From assembly GCA_011390955.1 (NCBI GenBank), contig JAABRM010000063.1, positions 1 to 41,232 of the forward strand: a stretch of 41,232 bases of DNA, read 5' to 3'. A model generated the notes under the pieces. That model was not told the DNA's origin and ran no database searches. It saw only the letters and a list, made by a program, of their open reading frames with translations. This document shows positions 7,901-15,900 of the stretch, piece by piece; positions within the stretch are counted from its first letter, which is position 1, and each line of letters begins with the position of its first letter. Both the position numbers and the translations under genes were made by a program. Source of the stretch: Oscillatoriales cyanobacterium (GTDB lineage: Bacteria; Cyanobacteriota; Cyanobacteriia; Cyanobacteriales; Laspinemataceae).

Positions 7901-10106
7901 CTTCTCTTAAAGACACGATCGCTTTGACAAATGGCAATTGCAAACAATCCCGTAAAAACTCATAAAACTGGTATTTTTCTTTGACGGTTTTCCGGACGAA
8001 GGAAAACTCCTCAAATTGGTCAAAAATCAACACCGTCAGCAAATTGCGATCGGCATTTTGCTCTAATTCTGCCAAAATTCTCCCGCGTTTTTGGGCGAAT
8101 ATTTCGGTTTCATCGGTATTGGCAGTAGGGGCGATTCCGCGCAGCGGATCCCTTACGGGAATCGCCGCTGCGGAAGTAGGGGCGATTCGCGAATCGCCCC
8201 TACTGATACCGAGGCATTGCAACTCCCGGTCTAAAGAGACATCCAGGGTATTTAACCAATCGGTGTAAACTTGGACTACCAGTGGTAATGGGGTGCGGGC
8301 ATCGATCGCTTGTTGTCGGAGTTGTGGCACCAGTCCCGCTTGAACTAAGGAACTTTTGCCCACTCCAGAAGGCCCGTGAATGACCGTGAGTTTATAGTCA
8401 TTGCGTCCTAAACGACTAATTAAATTATTCACATCTTGCTGTCGTCCGGAGGCTTTAATTTCTTCGGCTACGGTGGTATTCAGGGATATTTGGGAAATCG
8501 TAGGGTTGAGGGAATGCCGTTGAGAATGTAGCCGTCCGGCGCCAATAAAAGCCCGGAGCCCTAATTGCGCTTCGATCGCCCGTTGTTCTTGCTTCAAGGC
8601 AAAGGCCGCTGGATAGTCTTCTTGCTCAAAATAAAGCGATCGCAATTCCTTAAGGCTATCTAGATAAACTTGGGGGTCATAATCTGGATCGGTGCGGGCA
8701 ATTTTTAGGTTATCAATTAAATTAGCGATCGCTGCATCTCGCTGACCTAATTGGGCTTGCGATCGGGCTAATAACAGCACATATAAGCCCCGAACTCGAC
8801 TAAATTGTTCTGACTTAGTAATGATTTCTAAAGCTTTTTTTGCCCGTGCTTCGGCTTTTTTCCACTGCCGCTTTTCCCCGGCAACTTGGGCGAGAAACCC
8901 ATAATTTTGGGCGAGAAAATAAGGGTGACGCTCCACTGACCCTAATTTAAGTAATTGCTTGGCTTGTTGTTCCAAGGCTGACCAATCAGACAACCGCTGA
9001 AACACTAACCCTAATTGTCCCAAAAACTTGGCTAGTAAATCTCGCTGCCCGGACTCTTCCAAGGCTTCTTTACATTTTTCTAATTCCCGTCGGGCTTGGA
9101 TTAAATATTCTTGCCGTTTCGTTTGTTGAAGATCGGCTTGGCGACAAAAACATAAACCTCGGTAAAATCTCACCAGTCCTAAATTAACCCAGTCTGAAGC
9201 TGCCCTGTCTGAAAGAGAAAAGAAAGGAGAGAAAAGAGAGGGGAGATTTTTTTTCTTTTCTGTTTCCTCTTGACTATTTTCTCCAAGGGCGGTAAATTCT
9301 GTTCGCGTTCGCGGAGCGTGCCGGACGGCATTAGCGTGCCGGATGGCATTAGACCAACAGTTTAAGCTGGCTTGATAGCGATCTAATGCTTGATTGAGGC
9401 GATCGCCCGCATAATCATCCCGTCCCAAAATAAACTCAATGTAGGCATTTAATCTGGGGGGTAAAGTAACTTGGGCAGAACGCAAATCTTTGCAAGCAGC
9501 ATCTAATTCCCAACGATAGCGATCGCCCAGCAATTCTTGATTTGAGCGAAACTGCATCGAACCATCTTCTAAGGCAGCGGTTAAAACGCGATCGCTCATT
9601 TTTTGCAGTAAAGCAATCAACTCATCATGGCTTAATAACACCTCAGAAGTGGTCGCCCAACTGTGAAAATCAGGGGCTTTTTGAATTAAAACTTTGAGTA
9701 CCTGGTCGTTGACCCACAAAACTACCACAAAAGGGAAATTCTTCCTAAATTCATCCCGAACTTGGTTGGTGGCGGTCACTAAAGCGTCAATATTTTCTAA
9801 CAATTCTAAGCCAAAAACCATCAGGGCATCGGGCATGGTTTCCCCCAGTCCCGTTCGCGAAGCGTGCCGGATGGCATTAGCAATGGTTTGATATAACGTT
9901 TGGGTCGAGGGCATCAAGGAAATGGTGCGAATTTCTAACTCGTTGAATTCTCGCAGTTTTTCCAGGAAGCGATCGCGCAATAACTGATAGTTACATCGCA
10001 CCAAAATTAAGGAAAACTCGCCCCCAGAAAAGGCGATCGCGCGACGCAGCATTTTCAGGGTGCCTTGATTACGTTTTTCTGAATTGTCAGGAGATTGGTG
10101 GTGCAT
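4992..10106 (-). CDS. STAND NTPase with TPR-like, membrane and 14 WD40 segments
   Basis: 1704 aa. Residues about 15-175 look like an NTPase fold without a P-loop (FSLILVRCN, DALMVFGLE, FPFVVVLWVND). About 190-530 is helical and TPR-like. A STAND P-loop NTPase follows: Walker A GPSGVGKSS at 578-586 (Lys584) and Walker B LIFDQFEEF with Asp696. A winged-helix-like segment lies at about 870-930. A hydrophobic helix at about 975-993 comes next, then an Ala/Glu-rich coiled coil. Residues about 1093-1690 form 14 WD40 blades, enough for two seven-bladed propellers. STAND proteins act as ATP-driven switches that oligomerise on sensing a ligand, often in immunity or programmed cell death. No effector nuclease or protease is visible. 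It lies 121 bp downstream of the 436-aa ATPase gene on the same strand. Repeat-derived insertions sit at residues 76-86, 252-267 and 634-661. The ATG at 10106 has only a weak Shine-Dalgarno; Met19 is an alternative. Confidence 0.9.
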   Translation of the reverse strand: MHHQSPDNSEKRNQGTLKMLRRAIAFSGGEFSLILVRCNYQLLRDRFLEKLREFNELEIRTISLMPSTQTLYQTIANAIRHASRTGLGETMPDALMVFGLELLENIDALVTATNQVRDEFRKNFPFVVVLWVNDQVLKVLIQKAPDFHSWATTSEVLLSHDELIALLQKMSDRVLTAALEDGSMQFRSNQELLGDRYRWELDAACKDLRSAQVTLPPRLNAYIEFILGRDDYAGDRLNQALDRYQASLNCWSNAIRHANAVRHAPRTRTEFTALGENSQEETEKKKNLPSLFSPFFSLSDRAASDWVNLGLVRFYRGLCFCRQADLQQTKRQEYLIQARRELEKCKEALEESGQRDLLAKFLGQLGLVFQRLSDWSALEQQAKQLLKLGSVERHPYFLAQNYGFLAQVAGEKRQWKKAEARAKKALEIITKSEQFSRVRGLYVLLLARSQAQLGQRDAAIANLIDNLKIARTDPDYDPQVYLDSLKELRSLYFEQEDYPAAFALKQEQRAIEAQLGLRAFIGAGRLHSQRHSLNPTISQISLNTTVAEEIKASGRQQDVNNLISRLGRNDYKLTVIHGPSGVGKSSLVQAGLVPQLRQQAIDARTPLPLVVQVYTDWLNTLDVSLDRELQCLGISRGDSRIAPTSAAAIPVRDPLRGIAPTANTDETEIFAQKRGRILAELEQNADRNLLTVLIFDQFEEFSFVRKTVKEKYQFYEFLRDCLQLPFVKAIVSLREDSLHYLLEGDRLCPVESFDGDILNKNIRYYLGNFTKKNAYNVIHSLTERSQIQLTPELLDRLVDDLADQLGEVRPIELQVVGAQLQAQNIRTLEEYQEYGPKEKLVERFLEEVIADCGPKNQRAARLLLYFLTEENGIRPLKTLAELGSELVASGVNVKQLESILEILEKSGLLFKLPEVTTNRYQLVHDYLVTFIRQQPEIQQELRDLQKKYQKLAQEKEISDELAVIKEKEKKNLQFTRNLTAVGLMIFVGLSAIAWHQAQITKQAEQKANISAQKAETAALAANEARQRAQIAEIEATNAATKALLLSNNQLDALISGVKAATKIQNLNTPNTPPSDIQAETINQLYKTVHQTSEINRLQSHRDSVVTVNFSPKGDFLVTGSIDNTVKIWHPKGTLLRTIFAHDRPITRVAVSPDGKLIASASVDQTVKIWQPDGNQTATLQGHTEGVTGVSFAPNGDLIATSSQDKTIKLWQPDGTLVRTLTGHDRAVTSVTFSPTGRMLASTSVDNTVKLWSDRGILLKTLRGHTEAVTTVSFSPNGQQIATASGDRTVKLWNADGTLWKTLSGHRDRVLGVSFSPDGKILASAGADFTVILWKSDGTKIRELGGHRGDVRSVSFSPDSQILASASSDNTVKLWKTFASGELPTLKAHNMPVLAVSYSPDGQILASASEDRTVKLWSAKGRQITSLIGHQGAVWDVSFSPDNKLIATASGDKTVRLWTIGDSSKENPGKGQILGEHSGRVLAVSFSPNGKTIASASEDGMIHFWDLNGKKLQSIKGHSSAINRISFSPNGDRFATASSDRTVKIWQADGTLQTTLSDHKGEVWSATFSPTGDRLATASNDNTIKLWDNEGNLLKTLEGNIGSVYWVSFSRDGQLIASASKDQTVKLWDAAGNLLTTLEGHSGQVLSLSFSPDGNTIASAAQNQVILWNLSLDRLLSEGCHWLKDYLTSHPNNLPRDRNLCQNQG
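8125..8204. repeat. Palindromic dispersed repeat inside the STAND NTPase
   Basis: Two GTAGGGGCGATT segments, the second forming a perfect 28-bp palindrome at 8176-8203 (half-site GTAGGGGCGATTCG). The first is part of an imperfect inverted repeat around 8131-8170. The insertion is in frame and encodes about 27 residues (RIAPTSAAAIPVRDPLRGIA) between Walker A and Walker B of the STAND domain. Confidence 0.75.
9306..9352. repeat. Small dispersed repeat, copies 1 and 1b
   Basis: A 29-bp unit beginning CGTTCGCGGA and ending GCGTGCCGGACGGCATTAG, followed directly by a partial second copy of the latter half. Read in frame on the minus strand it encodes NAIRHANAVRHAPRT within the TPR-like region. 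Next to it (about 9200-9300) is a purine/pyrimidine-skewed low-complexity stretch encoding EETEKKKNLPSLFSPFF. Confidence 0.8.
9851..9880. repeat. Small dispersed repeat, copy 2
   Basis: Near-identical to the unit at 9306 (CCGTTCGCGAAGCGTGCC, then GGATGGCATTAG). In frame on the minus strand it encodes NAIRHASRTG at about residues 76-86 of the STAND protein. Confidence 0.8.
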
Positions 10107-10176
10107 AGGTGCTTCCGGGGCTGGGGGGTGGGGGACAAGGGTCTGCGATCGGCAGGGGGCCCGCCATCGGCAGGGT

Positions 10177-10225
10177 CAACAAACAACTTTCCAACAAACA
10201 ACTTTCCAACAAACAACTTTCCAAC
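10177..10225. repeat. 15-bp tandem repeat between ATPase and STAND genes
   Basis: Three copies of CAACAAACAACTTTC plus a partial fourth, in the 121-bp gap of the two-gene unit. In transcript sense (minus strand) it reads GAAAGTTGTTTGTTG. Confidence 0.8.
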
Positions 10226-10227
10226 GA

Positions 10228-11538
10228 TCAACTATCATTAATAAGATAAAATAACATGGGATTAACGTCAAACCAGCGACCTTCATTGCCGACTCGGTAT
10301 TCAAACACTGACATACTTCTTAACAATCTTTGATAGTTGCTTTCCCCACGGACTTGTTTGGTTTGGGAGACTTCTCGCAATAATTCCCAATCACCGGGTT
10401 GCATGGCTAAACTCAATTCGGCAGCCCGTTCAGAAATCACCATTTCGATTAAATGCCTAGGAAATGGGGGGTCTTCACTTTGGAGACACCGATAAATTAG
10501 CCCTAGTAAATTTCTAATATGTCCGCCACTGACGCGACAAAGGCGATCTAAAGTTTCTGGACGATCCACTACTTCGGTAATTAAATTAAATTGTGCCCCT
10601 GCGTTGAGGTCAGGAAATGCTCTCGCTAATATAGTTTGTCGCAAGAGACTTAAGCCTTTTTTGCATTCTGCTCCCGATCGCAAATGGACGGGAACCATCG
10701 GCAAAACTTTGGGCGCGACGCCACCGCCTAAACGATTTTTTAAGAATTCCGAAGAACCGGAGAAAATTAAAGAAAGGGGAATGGTATAAACTAAGTGACA
10801 ATTCAGTTTACGCAGTTGTTCTCCGCGATCGACAAATAAATATTCTGGCTGCGATCGCCCGGAAGCGACGGGTTTATTGTCCACCCGGTCTAAATTATCC
10901 ACAATCACCACTAAGCCTTTCTTTCCCTGTTGCTTTAACTGGGTAGTGGCCGGATGAATAATTTCCGTATTAATTGAGTTTAAAATTCCACTGGTACGCG
11001 GTTCTAAATATTGGCGGAGTTGATTGCGTAATTTGGGACTTTCTTTAGATTGGGCGGTAATTTGCCCCATGACTAAATCAAAGTCTAAACTGTCCATATA
11101 TTCCAGAGAATTCGGGAAAATATGCGCCAGTTCAGTAAATAAGTTTTGGAAATAGTCCGAGTGAGTATAAATCGATTGATTTTTCAGATTTTCGCTAACT
11201 TGGTGGGCGATCGCTAATAAAATATCTGTCAGATCCACATCGGCCATTTCCAAGTCTTCTGATGACTCAAAATAGACCACATAAAACCCATTTTCTTCTA
11301 AAATTGTTTTCAGCCGTAACAACTCCGTAGACTTGCCACAGCCAATATGTCCCGTAAATAGCTGACAAGTGGGTTCGTTTGGAGATAACCGGGCGATCGT
11401 CCGGCTTAATTCTTCAATAATCTTGCCACCCCGTACCGATGAAAAATCAATATAATAGCGTCGTTCCTCTGGATTACCAACCACCAGAGTTTTACTCGGA
11501 TTACAAGCATGATAAAATTGACGTAAATTGAGTTTCAT
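10228..11538 (-). CDS. P-loop ATPase paired with the STAND protein
   Basis: 436 aa. Walker A is GHIGCGKST at residues 63-71 (Lys69). Walker B is VVIVDNLDR at about 208-216, with the hydrophobic-DNLDR form seen in AAA/KAP-like and STAND-related ATPases. The N-terminus (RQFYHACNPSKTLVVGNPEERRYYIDFSS) precedes the P-loop by 60 residues, and the C-terminal third is a helical or winged-helix-like lid (about 320-430). No transmembrane segment, DNA-binding motif or effector domain is visible. It is the first gene of a minus-strand unit with the 1704-aa STAND-WD40 protein, so a role as activator, chaperone or second switch for that protein is plausible but inferred. The start ATG at 11538 is supported by an in-frame MKLNLRQFY and lack of better alternatives. 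The exact family name is not certain. Confidence 0.8.
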   Translation of the reverse strand: MKLNLRQFYHACNPSKTLVVGNPEERRYYIDFSSVRGGKIIEELSRTIARLSPNEPTCQLFTGHIGCGKSTELLRLKTILEENGFYVVYFESSEDLEMADVDLTDILLAIAHQVSENLKNQSIYTHSDYFQNLFTELAHIFPNSLEYMDSLDFDLVMGQITAQSKESPKLRNQLRQYLEPRTSGILNSINTEIIHPATTQLKQQGKKGLVVIVDNLDRVDNKPVASGRSQPEYLFVDRGEQLRKLNCHLVYTIPLSLIFSGSSEFLKNRLGGGVAPKVLPMVPVHLRSGAECKKGLSLLRQTILARAFPDLNAGAQFNLITEVVDRPETLDRLCRVSGGHIRNLLGLIYRCLQSEDPPFPRHLIEMVISERAAELSLAMQPGDWELLREVSQTKQVRGESNYQRLLRSMSVFEYRVGNEGRWFDVNPMLFYLINDS

Positions 11539-11992
11539 TTTACCAAATCGGTTTCAGAAAATATTAGCATTATTCTTAAACAAAAACACTAAATTGTTGA
11601 AAGTTTTGCCATAAATGTACCCTGAATAGGCAATATTTATGGCGGCATTAAGCAGCGCCAGCCGATCTAAAAATCTTGACTAACCGTAAATTTTATTATA
11701 TAGACTTACTGGGGGATCGATAAGTTCATTTTTGGTAAGGCCACAGAAACCGGGTTTCTGTGGTGAGCAAAAGAAACCCGGTTTCTTCTTCCTAGCAGAT
11801 AACTCCAGAAACCGGATTTCTGTGGTGAGAATCAAAGTTATCTGTTTTCAGCATAAAAGAAACCCGGTTTCTTGTTTTCCAGAAACCGGGGTTTCTGTGG
11901 TAAAATTTTAAATTATCTGTTTTCAGCGCAAAAGAAACCCGGTTTCTTATTTTCAAATAAACCAATAACAAATAAGCAAAAATAAATATTAT
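11539..11992. other. Intergenic region with palindrome cluster, 454 bp
   Basis: Upstream region of the ATPase-STAND unit and downstream region of the small secreted protein. The main content is the cluster of AGAAACCCGGTTTCT palindromes at 11745-11947. The rest is AT-rich with no ORF I can support. A promoter for the ATPase gene should lie within about 11540-11700, but no clear -35/-10 pair stands out. Confidence 0.6.
11745..11947. repeat. Six palindromes of the AGAAACC(C)GGTTTCT type
   Basis: Copies near 11745, 11772, 11807, 11857, 11881 and 11932, separated by related spacers that repeat TCTGTGGTGAG or TTATCTGTTTTCAGC. Each can form a short hairpin. The three TCTGTGGT-tagged copies and the three AAAGAAACCC copies alternate. 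Confidence 0.8.
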
Positions 11993-12259
11993 TTAATTAT
12001 CCTTTTTTTCATCACCACAAATGCCATAGAGGAGACAATCTTCGGTCACTTCTCCTCTCGCTGATATCAGTGGCGACGTTTGGGGATTCTCCTGATTGCT
12101 GGAGGGAATTATCTCTCGATTTACCCCGTTAATGGGATAGGTTATTGGCACTTTTTGCCTAGTTAAATCACCGATAGCTAACACTGATTTGGTTCCCACA
12201 CTGACAGTTCCCATGACCAATGGGATCAGAATTACCGCTTTGACAAATTTACCCTTCAC
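11993..12259 (-). CDS. Small exported protein, hypothetical
   Basis: 88 aa if started at the GTG at 12259; the frame extends three codons further, but those overlap the AGGAGG. It has a clear signal peptide: a basic MKGKFVK start, the hydrophobic stretch AVILIPLVMGTVSVG, and a likely cut near VLA/IG. The mature part (about 60 aa) is polar, ends in an acidic tail, and has a C-LLYGI-C pair that could form a disulphide. I do not recognise the family. It is flanked by repeat-rich DNA on both sides and appears monocistronic. The strong ribosome binding site argues that it is a real gene. Confidence 0.65.
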   Translation of the reverse strand: MKGKFVKAVILIPLVMGTVSVGTKSVLAIGDLTRQKVPITYPINGVNREIIPSSNQENPQTSPLISARGEVTEDCLLYGICGDEKKDN

Positions 12260-12267
12260 CAAAAACA

Positions 12268-12273
12268 CCTCCT
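12268..12273 (-). promoter_or_regulatory. Shine-Dalgarno selecting a GTG start
   Basis: AGGAGG on the minus strand with 8 nt to the GTG at 12259. The GTG at 12268 would overlap the site and is ruled out. Confidence 0.7.
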
Positions 12274-12545
12274 AAACCTTTGTGGCGATCGCCTAATTAT
12301 CGGCAGTGGACTTGCTCTCAATTCCGATCGCCCCAGACGATCGTCTCAATTATCCGCCGAATTTTTGGCCTTTAGAGTAAAAGACCTGGCGATCGCGGAA
12401 ATAGTTTCTCCTGCGGCTTTCGATCGGCGATCGCTCTTGACGGGTTTACCGTAATTGCGACAAGTCAGCCGCCAATTTTCTGCGCCCTCTAATTCCTTCT
12501 TCACGACTAACCAGATCGGATCCGGCAGATTAAGGGGTGTAGGGA

Positions 12546-12608
12546 ATAATTGATAATTGATAAGTGATAAGTGATAATTGATAATTGATAATTGATAATT
12601 GATAATTG
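12546..12608. repeat. Heptamer STRR (ATAATTG)n
   Basis: About eight heptamers with two GTGATAA variants, preceded by GGGGTGTAGGGA, the same leader as at 35883. Confidence 0.8.
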
Positions 12609-12612
12609 TTTT

Positions 12613-12810
12613 CCCCTGCTCCTCTGCTCCTCTGCTCCTCTGCTCCTCTGCTCCTCTGCTCCTCTGCTCCTCTGCACCCCTGCTCCTCTGCTCCTCTGCA
12701 CCCCTGCACCCCTGCACCCCTGCTCCTCTGCTCCTCTGCTCCTCTGCACCCCTGCTCCTCTGCTCCTCTGCTCCTCTGCTCCTCTGCTCCTCTGCTCCTC
12801 TGCACCCCCG
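12613..12810. repeat. 8-bp tandem repeat (CTCCTCTG / CACCCCTG)
   Basis: About 24 units of two interspersed octamer variants, strongly strand-asymmetric (pyrimidine-rich top strand). All six-frame ORFs across it are artefacts of the repeat. Confidence 0.85.
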
Positions 12811-12905
12811 CTCCGGGGCAACCACGGGGGGATTTGATATAATCAGTTAGGCGGTGATTTGAGGATAAGTCATCGCTAAAATGCTTACCAGGGAATTTGA
12901 AGATT

Positions 12906-15900
12906 ATGAGCAATTTTAATATTGAAAAGCCCCAAAATCAAGAAAATTTAGAAGGCTTAAATTATTTTAATCCTGGATTGCCTCATGTAACATTTGTGGT
13001 GGATTTTCTGCCATCTGGTGAATTTCGGTTTGTCAGGGTGAACTCACTGGATGAATCGGTGATGGGACTGGCTCCAGAAATGATTCAGGGCAAAACCCTA
13101 AGCCAGCTATTTCCAGAGGCGATCGCGCAAAAGATGGCGGCGAATTTTACGCGCAGTTGGCAATTAAATCAGAGTATTTCTTATGAGGAATTGTGGCCAG
13201 CCCCTGGGGGAGAAGATTGCTGGATCGTTACGTTATTTCCTTTAAGTAATGAAGCGTCATCAGGGGAAGATCGCCCGGACGATCGCGATGAGGTTCTGTC
13301 GGGCGATCGCGCCGGTAATTTTCCGGTAAATATGGGGAAAAATTGCCCAGTTAACCGGCTGATTGGGGTCAGTGTCAATCTCACCGAATGTCAAAAAAAT
13401 CAAGCATTATCAATTTTCACCAATAGCGGCGATCGGCAAAGGGCAGAAAATCACCTGGTGCCAACTCAAACTCGGTTTGAAACCGCCCTAAAAAATTCGG
13501 CAATTGCTGTGTTTCAACAAGATCGACAGTTGCGTTATACTTGGGCTTATAATCCCCACGATGTTGATGCTGAAGCAATTTTAGGTAAAACCGATTTAGA
13601 ACTTTTGCTCCCTGAAGAGGCTCTTCATTTGGTGCAGATAAAACAGCGAGTGTTAGATACGGGCATCGGTTGTAGAGAAGAAGTTGAAATTACCATCGCC
13701 GGACAAGTTAATTTCTACGATATTACTGTTGAACCGTTATATGACAGCAACCAAAATTTGGTCGGCGTCACCTGTGCTACGATGAAAATTACCGATCGCA
13801 AGCAAGCAGATATTGCTTTAAAAGAAGCGTATAAACGATTAAAATTTCATGTAGAGAATACTCCGCTAGGCGTGATAGAATGGAGCAAAAATTTTCAAAT
13901 TAAATATTGGTCAAAAAATGCCGAAAAAATATTTGGTTGGCAAGCGAGAGAGGTGATAGGAAACTATTTAAATTATTGGCAATTGATTCACCCCGAAGAT
14001 ATTTTTATGACTAATCGCCAAATAGACCAATTACTCAAAGAGGGTGAAACTGGCAATTTCATCGCCAATCGCAATTACACCAAAAATGGGTCAGTGGTGG
14101 ATTGTGAATGGTATAATTCCGCTCTGACCGATGATTCAGGAGAAATAATCTCGATTTTATCTCTGGTTCAAGATGTCACCCACCGGAAACAAACGGAAAA
14201 AACCCTGAAAAAAGCTTTAAAAAAGATTGAACATCAGAATAAAAATTTAGAGTTAAAAGTGGCTAAACGCACGGCTAAGTTAAAGAAAATTAACGAGCAA
14301 TTACAGCAAGAGGTACTGGAAAAAACTCAGGCACAATATTTAATTAAAACTATTGCCGATACCACTCCGCAATTGCTGTATATATATGACGTAGTTCAAC
14401 AGCGGAATGTTTATGCAAACGATCGCCATCGGGAATTTTACGGCTGTTCGCCAGAAGAAATTCAAGATGGGGGATTCGGCTTTTTCTGGAACCGATTCCA
14501 TCCTGACGATATAGAGATAATGCGAGAATTTGAAGCCAAATTAGCCACGGCAAAAGATGGGGAAGTATTGCAAAATGAGTTGAGGGTTAAAAATGCCGCA
14601 GGAGAATGGCGGTGGCTGCATAGTTCCGATGTGATTCTCAGCCGGACTCCAGAGGGTTTACCAGAACAAATTGTCGGGACAGCCATTGATGTCACCGATC
14701 GCAAAAAAAACGAAGAAAAATTACAATTTCAAGCCCAATTACTCAACAATGTGCGCGAGTCAATTATCGCCACAGACCTAACGGGTCATATTATTTATTG
14801 GAGTCCAGCATCGGAAATACTCTACGGTTATTCTGCCGCAGAAGTCATGGGTAAATTGGTGAATTTTCTTGTGGAACCCGATGAGGCAGAAGCAGAAACT
14901 GCCAGAATGCATCAAGCGATCGAGACTGGTTATTGGACGGGTCAATATTGGCAAAAACGCCAAGATGGTTCATGTTTTTGGGCAAATACCACCATTTCTG
15001 TGGCCAAGGATTCTACGGGAAAACCCTTTGGTTTGATCGGGGTCGATCGCGATATTACTGCCCTCAAAGAAGCCCAAGAACAACTATATCAACGAGAACA
15101 AGAATTTAAAGCCTTAGTGGAAAATTCCCCAGATATAATTACCCGGTTCGATCGCCAATTGCGCCATGTTTATGTTAACCCAGCAGTGGAAGGGGTCACG
15201 GGAATATCCCCGGAAACATTAATCGGTAAAACCAATGAAGACTTGGGAATTTCCCCAGACCTTTTGTTAGTCTGGAATCAAGGAATTGAGCAAGTATTTA
15301 ATACCGCAGAAGATCGACTAATCGAAGTTGAATTTGCCACCAGCAATGGAGTGAAAACTTATCAGTCTCATTTTGTGCCCGAATATGGCCGGAATGGTTC
15401 GGTAGAATTCGTCATGGCTGTTAGTCGGGATATTACAGAAATCAAAGAGGTGAAAGAGGCGTTGCGATCGTCTAGGGATTTCTTGGACGCGGTTTTAGAA
15501 ACTGCAAATGAAGGAATTACCGTAAGTAACGAGCAGGGTGAATTTATTCTTTACAATCAGAAAATGCAGGAAATTACCGGCTATGCCAAAGAAGAAGCCG
15601 AACACCCTGACTACTTGAGTTGGATTTATCCCGATTATTTATACCGGGCTAAGGCTTTGGCGGCGAAAAGTGCTACTTTCCGGGGCAGAAATATTAGTAA
15701 CCAAGATTGGCAGATATTGCATAAAGATGGATCGACACGCACGGTGCTGATTTCCACCAAACTTTTGACCTACGATCGACAGAAATGGGTGATTTCTATG
15801 GTCAGAGATATCAGCGATCGCTACCGGACCGAGGAGGCATTGCGCCAAAGTGAGGAAAAATATCGCGTCCTGGTGGAAACATTACCTTGTGGGATTCGGG

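Larger units (their letters stand above)
12274..12905. other. Repeat-rich intergenic region, 632 bp
   Basis: Contains several HIP1 sites (12285-12460), a heptamer STRR and a long 8-bp pyrimidine repeat. On the minus strand 12346-12504 a 52-codon frame from a GTG (VKKELEGAENWRLTCRNYG, then a basic KSDRRSKAAGE) has non-repetitive, gene-like composition. It lacks a convincing Shine-Dalgarno, so it may be a small gene or a remnant. The last ~95 bp is upstream of the PAS kinase. Confidence 0.5.

Noticed and set aside
12346-12913. Several overlapping ORFs on both strands encoding EEQRSRGA or APLLLCSS runs
   Set aside because: They are translations of the octamer pyrimidine repeat in all frames; composition is wholly repeat-driven and no start signal is present.
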